Below, one piece after another: positions 8,568 through 17,081 of a stretch of DNA of 64,000 nt (the stretch's first letter is position 1; every line of letters begins with the position of its first letter). Made by a program: the position numbers and the translations under genes. Source of the DNA: Phycisphaeraceae bacterium (GTDB lineage Bacteria > Planctomycetota > Phycisphaerae > Phycisphaerales > UBA1924); contig RECQ01000054.1 in NCBI GenBank assembly GCA_007693965.1, positions 62,001 to 126,000 on the forward strand, written 5' to 3'. The notes under the pieces are model-generated. The model was not told where the DNA came from. It saw nothing but the letters and a program-made list of their open reading frames with translations, and searched no databases.

Positions 8568-10253
8568 ATGCACGATCTCTTTGACACACGCCGGTACCTG
8601 ATTCCCTTCCGCGGCTCGCTGCTGCCGCAGATCTTCACCGACACATTAGTGATCGGCGGGGGCGTCGCGGGTCTGCGCGCTGCGGTGGAGGCGGCGACGC
8701 ATGGTGAGGTTGTCCTGCTGTGCAAGACCGAGACGCCGGAGAGCGCCACCGCATGGGCCCAGGGAGGCGTGGCGGGCGTGCTCGGCGCCGGGGACAGCGT
8801 CGAGGCGCACGTGCGCGACACGCTCACCGCGGGCGCTGGATTGTGCGATGAAGAAGTGGTGCGCTCCATCGTCGAACGCAGCGCTGACGCGATCGGGGAG
8901 CTGCTGCGGTGGGGGTTGCGGGCCGATCTCGATGAAATGGGGAAGGCGGCGCTGGCGCGCGAGGGGGGGCATACAGCGCCGCGCATCCTGCACGCCGGGG
9001 GCGACGCCACCGGGCGCGAGTTCGTGCGATGCCTGATGATGAAGGCCGCGGCGACTCCGGGCGTGCGTATCTTCGATCACTGCTTCGCGCTGGATCTGCT
9101 GACGCCGACTTCGAGCGACGGCGCTCCGTGCATGGGCGCGATCACGCACCACCCGCGTTACGGGCTGCAGCTCATCTGGGCGCGATCCACCATTCTGGCC
9201 TCGGGCGGCGCGGGGGCGATCTGGCGGGAGACGTCGAACCCGCCGATCTCGACCGGCGACGGGCTGGCCATGGCGCACCGCGCCGGCGCCAGCCTGGCGG
9301 ACATGGCATTCATGCAGTTTCACCCGACCACGCTCTACGTGCCCGGCGCCAGCCGCTCACTCATCAGCGAGGCGGTGCGGGGCGAGGGGGCGCACCTGGT
9401 GGATCGCAACGGTTACCGCTTCATGCAGGATGAGCATGAGTTGGCCGAGCTGGCGCCGCGGGATGTGGTCAGCCGAGGCATCCTTAAGCAGCTCTCCAGG
9501 ATCGGCGAGTCGCATGTCTATCTCGATGCGCGCCACATTGATGGTTTCGCAAAGCGGTTCCCCAGCATTCATGCACTGTTGCGGCAGTTTGCCCTCGATC
9601 CCGCTCGCCACCTGATTCCGGTCTATCCGGCGGCGCACTACATGGTCGGGGGTGTGCGCAGCGATGCGGCGGGGCGCACCGATGTCCCCGGTCTGTACGC
9701 GATCGGCGAGGCGTCGTGCTCGGGGCTGAATGGCGCCAACCGGCTGGCGAGCAATTCATTGCTCGAGGGCCTGGTGATGGGCGCTGAGGCGGGGCGTGTG
9801 TGCGAGGAGATGCGCGGCCCCGGCAACGGCTGGGGCGTCACGCCGCGGCCGGCGCCGGTGCAGGTGATCTCCGACATCCCCATTTCCGATCGGGGCGAGC
9901 TGGACCTGAGTGATGTGCGATCGAGCGTGCGATCGGTAATGTGGCGCAACGTGGGGGTTGAACGAACCGGGCCCAAGCTGCAGGACGTCGTCGAAATGCT
10001 GGATTTCTGGGGCAGATATTCACTCGACAAGATTTTCGACGAACCGCGGGGCTGGGAGACGCAGAATATGCTGATGACGGGCGCCCTCGTGGCTCGCTCG
10101 GCGCTGTGGCGGGCGGAATCGCGCGGCTGCCACACACGCACCGACCAGCCGCAGGCGCACGATGAATTCCGGGTCCATGACCTGTGGCGGCGCGGCGACG
10201 AGTCGCCGGCGACACAGGCGGTGGAGCGAGAGGCGGTGGGGGGCGAGATTTGA
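8568..10253 (+). CDS. nadB: L-aspartate oxidase
   Basis: FAD enzyme of the aspartate route to NAD, oxidising L-aspartate to iminoaspartate for NadA. The 561-residue protein has the dinucleotide-binding GGGVAGLRAAVEA, the flavin-linked TAWAQGGVAG segment, FMQFHPTTLY, SEAVRGEGAHL with its active-site arginine, and YMVGGVRSDAAGRT and NRLASNSLLEG at the C-terminal FAD site. Succinate dehydrogenase flavoproteins are similar, but no SDH partners are present and length and motifs fit NadB. It is divergent from the iron genes. No nadA or nadC is adjacent. Confidence 0.93.
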   Translation: MHDLFDTRRYLIPFRGSLLPQIFTDTLVIGGGVAGLRAAVEAATHGEVVLLCKTETPESATAWAQGGVAGVLGAGDSVEAHVRDTLTAGAGLCDEEVVRSIVERSADAIGELLRWGLRADLDEMGKAALAREGGHTAPRILHAGGDATGREFVRCLMMKAAATPGVRIFDHCFALDLLTPTSSDGAPCMGAITHHPRYGLQLIWARSTILASGGAGAIWRETSNPPISTGDGLAMAHRAGASLADMAFMQFHPTTLYVPGASRSLISEAVRGEGAHLVDRNGYRFMQDEHELAELAPRDVVSRGILKQLSRIGESHVYLDARHIDGFAKRFPSIHALLRQFALDPARHLIPVYPAAHYMVGGVRSDAAGRTDVPGLYAIGEASCSGLNGANRLASNSLLEGLVMGAEAGRVCEEMRGPGNGWGVTPRPAPVQVISDIPISDRGELDLSDVRSSVRSVMWRNVGVERTGPKLQDVVEMLDFWGRYSLDKIFDEPRGWETQNMLMTGALVARSALWRAESRGCHTRTDQPQAHDEFRVHDLWRRGDESPATQAVEREAVGGEI

Positions 10254-10270
10254 AGTGGAATGTGGAATTT

Positions 10271-10326
10271 GAGATTTGAGATTTGAGATTTGAGATTTGA
10301 GATTTGAGATTTGAGATTTGAGATTT
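10271..10326 (+). repeat. Perfect GAGATTT heptamer array, 8 copies
   Basis: Eight uninterrupted copies of GAGATTT follow the nadB stop by 17 bp, in AT-rich contrast to the surrounding DNA. An imperfect unit (GGAATTT) precedes them. The rest of the 187-bp gap to the next gene holds no recognisable gene. Confidence 0.97.
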
Positions 10327-10440
10327 AAAAATCTGCTTAAACTGTTCTGTTCCATCGACAACAGCGTTCGCGCGCAACGCGTCGGTCTGAACTCGCGAAT
10401 CCAGGGTGTGACGATTCACGCAATCAATCACTCATCACGC

Positions 10441-11130
10441 ATGGGATGGTTCTCCGGGAAGGTTGTCGCCTCCGGCTCATCGCCGCTGGGCAGGGTGATC
10501 GTGTCGGTGGGCTGCGCGATGTTGCTCTCGCTGTCTGTCGTCGCTCTGGCGGGGTGTCAGGAGGAGAGCCGGATCGTGGGGATGCGAGGGATTTTGCACA
10601 ACACGCCAGGCGCGGAATCCGGGCTGCGGGATGATGGCGTCGGTGATATTCGCAGTGAACGGCTGGATCATGGGTCGAGGTCCGGCGGGGGCGGCGACGT
10701 CGCGGCGCGGCCCGCGTACGACGAAAAGGGGCGCCCCATCAACCCACTGCGCAAGGAGCTGGAGGACGGGTCGATCCGGCTGATCTGCGATTCGCCGCGG
10801 CATCTGGTGACGCATTTGCGTCAGACGCTGATGGCCGAGGAGCGGGAGCTGATCGCGGAGCAACTCATCAGCCTCGCCACGCGTGAGGAGTACATCCGCC
10901 AGGGGCGCGACCCGGATGAGGCGGTGGAGTTTCTCTTCCAGCATCGGCGCGAAGTTCTGCGGCTGCTGGCGCGCATGCCCATGGGCGAGCTGACGCCGGG
11001 GATGTGGATGAAGCCGGTGGGCGGCGGTGCGTACCGGCTCGAAGTGCAGACGGGCGCCTCGGAATTGCGGTTCCGTAGTTTGGATGTCATCTGGGAGCGA
11101 GGCCAGTGTCGGCTGGCGATGATCCGGTGA
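10441..11130 (+). CDS. Hypothetical lipoprotein
   Basis: A 229-residue protein with a type II signal: a charged N-terminus, hydrophobic stretch VIVSVGCAMLLSLSVVAL and lipobox LAGC at about residues 37-40, so probably lipid-anchored. The mature part is polar and charged, with a conserved-looking segment SIRLICDSPRHLVTHLRQTL and a C-terminal beta-like region. No family was recognised. The start is uncertain: ATG 10441 gives a good signal peptide but has no clear ribosome site, and an in-frame ATG at 10318 would place codons inside the heptamer repeat, which seems unlikely. Confidence 0.6.
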   Translation: MGWFSGKVVASGSSPLGRVIVSVGCAMLLSLSVVALAGCQEESRIVGMRGILHNTPGAESGLRDDGVGDIRSERLDHGSRSGGGGDVAARPAYDEKGRPINPLRKELEDGSIRLICDSPRHLVTHLRQTLMAEERELIAEQLISLATREEYIRQGRDPDEAVEFLFQHRREVLRLLARMPMGELTPGMWMKPVGGGAYRLEVQTGASELRFRSLDVIWERGQCRLAMIR

Positions 11131-11210
11131 ACGCTGAGCGCAGAAAATCGGGGATCGGCGGAGGTGGGACGTGATCTGCAGCGAGCTGATCCGGGCGCCC
11201 GGGACGATTC

Positions 11211-11645
11211 GTGGCTGACGACCGGTCTCCAGCGCAACGATCGGAGACGATGCGACGCGTGCGCTCTCGCGACACATCGTGCGAATTTCTGCTTCGAAGC
11301 GCCCTGCACACGCGCGGCCTGCGCTACAGCCTGCGTCGGAAGCTGCCGGGCTCGCCGGACATCGTCTTCTCCCGGGCGCGCGTGGCGGTCTTCGTGGATG
11401 GCTGCTTCTGGCACGGCTGCCCGCAGCATTGCAGGCGTCCTTCCAGCAACACGAAATACTGGCACGCCAAGATTGATCGAAATATGGCGCGGGATGCTCG
11501 TGTGAATGGTGAGCTGGAGGCGCTGGAGTGGCGCGTGGTGCGGCTGTGGGAGCACGAGGTGCGCCGCAGCCCGGCCCGGTGCGCCGCCCGCATCGAGCGG
11601 ATGGTGCGGATGCGCATCAGATCGCTCGATGCTGCTCGCGGATGA
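11211..11645 (+). CDS. vsr: Very short patch repair endonuclease (orphan)
   Basis: Vsr-family nuclease of 144 residues that nicks T:G mismatches arising from 5-methylcytosine deamination. The core GSPDIVFSRARVAVFVDG includes the metal-binding D50, and CFWHGCPQH matches the zinc-binding region of the fold; NTKYWHAKI follows. The GTG start at 11211 gives an N-terminus (MADDRSPAQRSETMRRVRSR) resembling E. coli Vsr. Vsr is usually next to a cytosine-C5 methyltransferase, but none is in the window. The 3' end overlaps the convergent ldh gene by 29 bp. Confidence 0.88.
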   Translation: MADDRSPAQRSETMRRVRSRDTSCEFLLRSALHTRGLRYSLRRKLPGSPDIVFSRARVAVFVDGCFWHGCPQHCRRPSSNTKYWHAKIDRNMARDARVNGELEALEWRVVRLWEHEVRRSPARCAARIERMVRMRIRSLDAARG

Positions 11646-12564
11646 CGCCGGCGGAGTGGGCAAGGCCCCGCCTTTCAAAATCGCTCAGCGGCGTCTCCTC
11701 GGCGACATGCACCACGCCCGTGCGCCCGACGACGGTGGGCACGCTGTAGCTCGCCGGCTCTTCCACCGCGTCGGCGAAGCGGTCGTGCCAGCTCGAGACG
11801 GTGAGCACGGCGTTCACATCCCGCAGGATCGCCCGGCAGATGCGCGCGGTGGCCAGCCCGATGGCGTAGTTCGTCGCCCCCTTGCCCTCGATGATCTCGT
11901 ACGCGGAGCGCCGGACGCTCTCGAACATGGCGTCGCGCTCGGCTTCATCGACCGGCGCACCGTCCCGGGGGCGGTATCGGAGCAGGGGACACCCCTCGAC
12001 CACGGCTGTGGACCAGAGGGGCAGGGCGCTGTCGCCGTGTTCACCCACGATAAGGGCGTGCGCGCTGGCGACGGCGACATCGAGTCGGTTCGCCAGCAGC
12101 GTGCGAAGGCGCGATGTATCGAGGACGGTCCCGGAGCCGATGACGCGCTGGAGGGGGAATCCCTCGGCGCGGGCGACCTCGCACGCCGCCATGGTGACGA
12201 CGTCCACCGGGTTGGTGACAATGAGCAGGACGCACTGCGGCGCCACGCGGAAGATGTCCGGCGCCAGGGCGCGCATCATGCGGCAGTTGTCGGAGGCGAG
12301 ATCCATGCGGGTCTGCCCCGGATCCTGCTTGGCGCCGGCGGTGACGATGACGATGTCGGCGCCCCGGCAGGCTTCCATGTCCCCCTCCAGGACATCGCAA
12401 TCCGGGATGAACATGCCGCCCTGGCGAAGGTCGAGGGCCTGAGCGTGTCGCTTGCGCTCGTCGAGATCGACCAGAATGTAGCGCGAGGCCATTCCTTGGA
12501 TCATCATGGCGTAGGCGATGGAGGAGCCGACGCTGCCGACTCCGACAATGGCGACTGTGGACAT
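11617..12564 (-). CDS. ldh: L-lactate dehydrogenase
   Basis: NAD-dependent 2-hydroxyacid dehydrogenase of 315 residues interconverting pyruvate and lactate. The N-terminal GVGSVGSSIAYAMM binds NAD. The specificity loop reads GAKQDPGQTR: Q80 is the LDH-type residue at the position where malate dehydrogenases carry arginine, and R86 closes the loop. The catalytic pair is D149/R152 (LDTSRLR) with H176 in GEHGDS. Substrate choice is therefore lactate by motif, although LDH/MDH assignment without assay keeps some doubt. The gene is divergent from panB and its tail overlaps vsr. Confidence 0.88.
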   Translation of the reverse strand: MSTVAIVGVGSVGSSIAYAMMIQGMASRYILVDLDERKRHAQALDLRQGGMFIPDCDVLEGDMEACRGADIVIVTAGAKQDPGQTRMDLASDNCRMMRALAPDIFRVAPQCVLLIVTNPVDVVTMAACEVARAEGFPLQRVIGSGTVLDTSRLRTLLANRLDVAVASAHALIVGEHGDSALPLWSTAVVEGCPLLRYRPRDGAPVDEAERDAMFESVRRSAYEIIEGKGATNYAIGLATARICRAILRDVNAVLTVSSWHDRFADAVEEPASYSVPTVVGRTGVVHVAEETPLSDFERRGLAHSAGVIREQHRAI

Positions 12565-12656
12565 GCAATGAGGGTAGGGAGCGGCGACGGGACGTGGCGC
12601 TGAGCCGCCTCAACCCGCACCACTCCGGGGACGTTCCGGGGGCGTAGAATGGGGGC

Positions 12657-13508
12657 GTGTCGGGATCCCACACAGAATCAGCACGCGACCCGGTGACGCT
12701 CCGCACACTCCGGCGGATGGCCCGGGACGGGACCCCCTTCGCCTGCCTGACCTGCTACGACGCCACCATGGCCCGCTGGCTCGATCGGGCGGGTGTTCAT
12801 GTGCTGCTGGTGGGGGACACCGCGGCCGAGGTGGTGCTCGGGCACAGGAACACGCTGCACATGCCCATGGATGTGGCGGTCGCGCTCACCGCGGGGGTCA
12901 AACGCGGGGCGCCGGGGGCGGTGGTGATGGCGGACATGCCCTTCATGAGCTACCACGCCGAGGAGGCGGAGGCGATGCGCAATGCAGGCCGGTTCATGAC
13001 CGAGGGGCTGGCGGACGCAGTGAAAATTGAGGCCGATGCATCCTTCGCCCCGCTGGTGCGAAAACTGACCCGAGCCGGCGTGCCGATCTGCGGCCACGTG
13101 GGCACGAAGCCGCAGCAGGCCTCTCTGCACGGCGGATACATCTCGTCCGGAAAGACAGCGCGTGAGGCGTCCGAGATCGTGGACGATGCGAAGGCCCTGG
13201 AGGACGCCGGATGCGTACTCCTGCTCATCGAGGCGACGCCTGCGGAGGTCACAGAGCGCGTGTTGGAGGCGACGAAGGTTCCACTGATCGGCATCGGGGC
13301 CGGCCCAGCATGTCACGGGCAGATTCTGGTGCTTCAGGACCTGCTCGGTCTGACCGATTGGCAACCGGGCTTCGCGCCGCCGGTTGTACGCCTAGGAGAC
13401 TCGATCCGCGACGCATGCGCAGCGTGGGTGGAGCGGGTCGGCAAACGTGAAGCGAACGAGCATCGATACGAGATGAAGCCCGGCGAGTCGGGCAAAGTGG
13501 TCGTGTAA
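12657..13508 (+). CDS. panB: 3-methyl-2-oxobutanoate hydroxymethyltransferase
   Basis: First enzyme of pantothenate synthesis, adding a hydroxymethyl group from methylenetetrahydrofolate to ketoisovalerate. The 283-residue protein carries FACLTCYDATMA, LLVGDTAAEVVLG, VMADMPFMSY, AVKIEAD and GHVGTKPQQ, which line the metal and substrate site of the family, and GIGAGPACHGQILVLQDLLG. The start is GTG at 12657. The C-terminal 20 residues extend slightly beyond the common core. No panC is adjacent. Confidence 0.93.
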   Translation: MSGSHTESARDPVTLRTLRRMARDGTPFACLTCYDATMARWLDRAGVHVLLVGDTAAEVVLGHRNTLHMPMDVAVALTAGVKRGAPGAVVMADMPFMSYHAEEAEAMRNAGRFMTEGLADAVKIEADASFAPLVRKLTRAGVPICGHVGTKPQQASLHGGYISSGKTAREASEIVDDAKALEDAGCVLLLIEATPAEVTERVLEATKVPLIGIGAGPACHGQILVLQDLLGLTDWQPGFAPPVVRLGDSIRDACAAWVERVGKREANEHRYEMKPGESGKVVV

Positions 13509-13544
13509 GGCGGGCGACGCCGGCAGCGGCATGGAGAATTTTTC

Positions 13545-15041
13545 ATGCGACGATTTTTAGTCTACGGCCCGGCGCTCCTGGTTCTGATCACCGCGGCGAT
13601 GACGCTCATCGCCGGTCCCGCGGCAATCCGCCAGATCGAGGCGGCGCGGACCAGCGCCAAGGTCACGCTGGCGCAGCAGCGCCTGGACGAGGATGACATT
13701 CTCCAGCGCATCAACGAGCGTGTGCGCGATGTGGCAGACGCCATCGAGCCCTCGGTGGTCTTCATCCGCGCCTCGGGCGGCGGCGCCCGCGCCGGTCGGG
13801 GGCGGGCCACGGGTTCGGGCTGGGTGTATGACGAGTCCGGGCACATCGTCACCAACGCGCATGTGGTGCAGGCGGCCACCTCCATCGATGTGAATTTCTA
13901 CGACGGGCGCGTGCGCCGCGCCACGTTCATCGGTGCGGATGAATCAACGGACGTCGCGATCATCAAGGTCGATCCGGACCCGACGCTGCTCTTCCCGGCC
14001 CGCAGGGCCACTGGTGAGCCGTTGCATCAGGGCGAGGCGGTCTTCGCCTTCGGCTCGCCCTTCGGCTTCAAGTTCTCGATGAGCAAGGGCATCATCTCCG
14101 GGCTGGGGCGCGAGGCGCGGGCGATGGCCTCTTCGGCGCGGTATTCGAACTTCATCCAGACCGACGCCGCCATCAATCCTGGCAATTCCGGCGGGCCGCT
14201 GGTGGATGTACGCGGGCGCGTGATCGGCATGAACACCGCCATCATCACCGACGACTCTCGCACCGATTCCGGCGCCATCTACGGCGTCTCGGGCGGCATC
14301 GGCTTCGCCATTCCGCTCGAGACCGTCGAGGTCGTGGTGAATCAGCTCATCGAGCGCGGCGTGGTGGTGCGCGGGTACCTGGGCGTCGGCCTCGGCGATC
14401 TTGAGATGCTCCCGCCGCAGGCGCTTGCGGAGCTGGGTCTGCCCGCTGCGGTGGGCGTGCTGGTGACCCACATCGAGCGCGGCCTCGCGGCTGACCGGGC
14501 GGGCATACAGGTGAACGATGTGATCATGGGCGTCGATGGCGTCGCCACGCCCTCGACGGCTGTCCTGCGATCGCTGATCGGTCATAAGCCAGCGGGCGAT
14601 CTGATCGAGCTCGACATACTGCGCGATGGTGAGCGGGTCACGATTCCCGTGACGCTCGGCGCCGCCATCATCAACGCCGCGGGCCAGCTTGAGCCGATCG
14701 CCGATGCGCGGCTGCGCGCCATCGAGGACGGCATGATGCGCCCCGCGGAGGTCGAGCAGGCGCTGGAGCGATTCGGCGTGCTCTCGCTCGAAACCGCGCG
14801 GCGCAGCGCCGCGATCGGCGCGGTGCGAAATGGCTCGCAGGCCGACGAGGCCGGCTTCCGCGCCGGGCAGCGCATCGTGGGCATCTCCCGGCAGCGGGCG
14901 TCGATCCGGACTTCACAGGCCCTGCTGGACGCGCTGGCGCTCGAATGGGCCGCTCGCGGCGAGCGACCGATCCCGGTGCGCGTCATCGACCCCGATGGTG
15001 AGGAAAGTGTGCTGGAAATCCAGCTTCGCCGTTCAAACTGA
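13545..15041 (+). CDS. HtrA/Deg-type serine protease with two PDZ domains
   Basis: Periplasmic or membrane-anchored quality-control protease of 498 residues. Residues 1-30 form an uncleaved or cleaved signal segment. The trypsin-like triad is H106 (TNAHVV), D136 (STDVAIIKV) and S215 (NPGNSGGPL). Two PDZ domains follow, about residues 275-375 and 390-495; the second (AIGAVRNGSQADEAGFRAGQ) is more diverged. GGAGA lies just upstream of ATG 13545. It stands alone downstream of panB. Confidence 0.92.
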   Translation: MRRFLVYGPALLVLITAAMTLIAGPAAIRQIEAARTSAKVTLAQQRLDEDDILQRINERVRDVADAIEPSVVFIRASGGGARAGRGRATGSGWVYDESGHIVTNAHVVQAATSIDVNFYDGRVRRATFIGADESTDVAIIKVDPDPTLLFPARRATGEPLHQGEAVFAFGSPFGFKFSMSKGIISGLGREARAMASSARYSNFIQTDAAINPGNSGGPLVDVRGRVIGMNTAIITDDSRTDSGAIYGVSGGIGFAIPLETVEVVVNQLIERGVVVRGYLGVGLGDLEMLPPQALAELGLPAAVGVLVTHIERGLAADRAGIQVNDVIMGVDGVATPSTAVLRSLIGHKPAGDLIELDILRDGERVTIPVTLGAAIINAAGQLEPIADARLRAIEDGMMRPAEVEQALERFGVLSLETARRSAAIGAVRNGSQADEAGFRAGQRIVGISRQRASIRTSQALLDALALEWAARGERPIPVRVIDPDGEESVLEIQLRRSN

Positions 15042-15059
15042 GACTGGCGCCGATTGCGC

Positions 15060-15824
15060 TCAGTCGCGCCCGCCCGGCGTGAGCCGGATGGTGACGGGCG
15101 TGTCGAGCGCCGGCGTCTTCTCCGGGTCGGCGATCCACACCGGCTCTTCGATGGCCGCCTCATGGCTGATCATCTCGGGCCAGGCGATCGTCTCGGAGCC
15201 GAAGGTGGTGAGCCCGATGAGCGTGCCGGTTCCGTCGGCGTCGTAGAACTCGCGCCCCATATGCTCGACGATCCGTGACCCGGCGAAGACCCAGTCGCCG
15301 GCGGGGAACGTTTCGCCTGTCTCCAGGTTGCTCACCCAGGACCATGCCGGCTCGACGCGCTCGCGGCCTCGGGCGTCGGTGTACACCAGCTCGACGCGGA
15401 CCGGATCGCCGGTGGGCGGGTGTGCGATGAGCTCGCCATTGCGCCATTCCCACGCACCCGGGGCGCCGGGCTCAAGATCGATCATGAGCAGGGCCGCATG
15501 GACGTGCGAGGGAAGGGCCTGCGTCATCACCAGGACCTCATGCTCCTTGGTGTCGGGGATGCAGGCGATGAGCTCGAGATAGACGACTGGACCGGCGTCG
15601 GGATCGTCGACGAGGATGGGGACGACGCCTTCAAGCTCGACCACACGATTCGCAATGTCGACGAAGACGTGGGGGAAGGCCTCCTGCATTCCCCGGGCGG
15701 GGTTTGCCCCGAGGTCAGGGTTGCCTATGGCGCCCCCTGAGGCGCAGGCCGCCGTGAGAAGGGCGCAGACCGCTGCGGCGCACAGTGAGGCGCGGGCGCA
15801 GCCCGGATGCGGTCGGGTGCTCAT
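15060..15824 (-). CDS. YdjY-domain lipoprotein
   Basis: A 254-residue secreted protein. The signal region LCAAAVCALLTAACASGG includes a possible lipobox (TAAC), so lipid anchoring is likely. The body has the YdjY-domain pattern VVELEGVVPILVDDPDA, YLELIACIPDTKEHEVLVMT and QALPSHVHAALLMIDLEPG. The role of this domain is not known. The start at 15822-15824 (MSTRPHPG) was chosen over an in-frame ATG 6 codons upstream. It converges on the htrA gene with an 18-bp gap. Confidence 0.75.
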   Translation of the reverse strand: MSTRPHPGCARASLCAAAVCALLTAACASGGAIGNPDLGANPARGMQEAFPHVFVDIANRVVELEGVVPILVDDPDAGPVVYLELIACIPDTKEHEVLVMTQALPSHVHAALLMIDLEPGAPGAWEWRNGELIAHPPTGDPVRVELVYTDARGRERVEPAWSWVSNLETGETFPAGDWVFAGSRIVEHMGREFYDADGTGTLIGLTTFGSETIAWPEMISHEAAIEEPVWIADPEKTPALDTPVTIRLTPGGRD

Positions 15825-15866
15825 GCAGGCATGGTATCGCAACGGGCCCGGGCGGGGCGCGGCGGC

Positions 15867-16256
15867 TCAGCGCTTGGCGCGGGCGCCTTCGAGGTGCTTG
15901 AGGCCGCGGCGGCGATCGCGGAGGCGGCGCGACTTGCCCACGCGGTCGCGCAGGAAGTAGAGCTTGGCCCGGCGGGCGTCGCCGTTGCGCACGATCTCGA
16001 ACTTCGCGATGCGGGGCGAGTTGAGCGGGAAGACGCGCTCGACGCCCTGACCATCGACGATGCGGCGGACGGTGATCATCTCGTTGATCCCACGGCCGCG
16101 ACGGCTGATGAGTACACCCTGGTAGACCTGGATGCGCTCCTTGTCGCCCTCGATGATGCGCGTGTGGACGTTGATGGTGTCGCCGACGTCCATGCGGGGA
16201 AGATCGGTCTTGATCTGGTCCTGGACGACGCTCTCGATGATCTGCTGGGCGTTCAT
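15867..16256 (-). CDS. rplS: 50S ribosomal protein L19
   Basis: Ribosomal protein L19, 129 residues, located at the 30S-50S interface. It has the family core DVGDTINVHTRIIEGDKERI, QVYQGVLISRRGRG and RIAKFEIVRNGDARRAKLYF. It is the last gene of the leftward rpsP-trmD-rplS operon. Its start codon is preceded by only four bases of plain sequence and then a six-unit heptamer array, so the usual ribosome-binding site position is occupied by repeat DNA (GGAACTC units). Confidence 0.97.
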   Translation of the reverse strand: MNAQQIIESVVQDQIKTDLPRMDVGDTINVHTRIIEGDKERIQVYQGVLISRRGRGINEMITVRRIVDGQGVERVFPLNSPRIAKFEIVRNGDARRAKLYFLRDRVGKSRRLRDRRRGLKHLEGARAKR

Positions 16257-16260
16257 GGGG

Positions 16261-16302
16261 GAGTTCCGAGTTCTGAGTACCGAGTTCTGAGTTCTGAGTT
16301 CT
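16261..16302 (-). repeat. GAGTNNN heptamer array, 6 units
   Basis: Six contiguous 7-bp units of the form GAGTTCC, GAGTTCT or GAGTACC (plus-strand reading) lie between trmD and rplS. The first four bases of each unit are invariant. The array is immediately upstream of the rplS ATG on the minus strand. The same unit family recurs at 23700-23846 and 23946-23987. Confidence 0.95.
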
Positions 16303-16343
16303 GGGGGGCGTGTTCTTTGTGTCGGGTGGGGCGTGTCGCCTGC

Positions 16344-17060
16344 TCACCCGTTTTCTTCTTCGAGCAGGTCCGGCCGACGTTCCTTCGTGCGGCGGAGTCG
16401 TTCTTCCATTCTCCAGCGGGCGACCTTTTCGTGGTCGCCGCTGATCAGGACCTCGGGGACCTCCATGCCCTCCCAGACGCGGGGTCTGGTGTAGTTGGGG
16501 CAGTCGAGCAGGGCCCGGCCCGCGTCATCCCTGACGGAGAAGCTGTCTTCTCCCGCGGCGTCCTGGTGGCCGAGGGCTCCGGGGAGGAGTCGGACGACCG
16601 AATCGATCAGGACCATGGCCGGCAGTTCGCCGCCGGTCAGCACATAGTCGCCGATGCTCAGTTCTCTGGGTGCGAGCCTGCTGATGACCCGCTCGTCAAT
16701 GCCTTCGTAGTGCCCGGCGATGATGAGCAGCCGGGGGTGTTGTTTCAACTCATCGACGATGGGCTGGGTGAGCTTCTCGCCCTGCGGGGTCATGAGGATC
16801 CGCGTCGCGGGGCGGGGGTCTTCAGCCTCGACGGCGTTGACTGCGTCCCAGAGTGGCTGGCACATCATGACCATCCCGGGGCCGCCGCCGAAGGGGCGAT
16901 CATCGACGTTGCGTTGTGAGTTGGTTGCGTAACTCCTGATGTTCGTGATGTGCCACTCGATGAGCCCGGCCGCCCGGGCCCGGCCCGTGATGCTGTCTCC
17001 CAGTACCGGCTCGAACATGCCGGGGAAGATGGTCAGGACGTCGATCCGCAGGGGCGCCAT
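16344..17060 (-). CDS. trmD: tRNA (guanine-N1)-methyltransferase
   Basis: TrmD methylates G37 of tRNAs read by CNN codons, preventing +1 frameshifting. The 238-residue protein shows the SPOUT-type knot motifs LLIIAGHYEGIDERVI and ELSIGDYVLTGGELPAM and the downstream PNYTRPRVWEG. ATG 17060 is chosen; an in-frame GTG two codons upstream is also possible. It follows rpsP by 21 bp. rimM, usually between rpsP and trmD, is missing here. Confidence 0.95.
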   Translation of the reverse strand: MAPLRIDVLTIFPGMFEPVLGDSITGRARAAGLIEWHITNIRSYATNSQRNVDDRPFGGGPGMVMMCQPLWDAVNAVEAEDPRPATRILMTPQGEKLTQPIVDELKQHPRLLIIAGHYEGIDERVISRLAPRELSIGDYVLTGGELPAMVLIDSVVRLLPGALGHQDAAGEDSFSVRDDAGRALLDCPNYTRPRVWEGMEVPEVLISGDHEKVARWRMEERLRRTKERRPDLLEEENG

Positions 17061-17081
17061 GTTCACGGCGTCACACGGATG

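Noticed and set aside
11617-12564. Malate dehydrogenase call
   Set aside because: The specificity position is glutamine (GAKQDPGQTR), the lactate type, not arginine.
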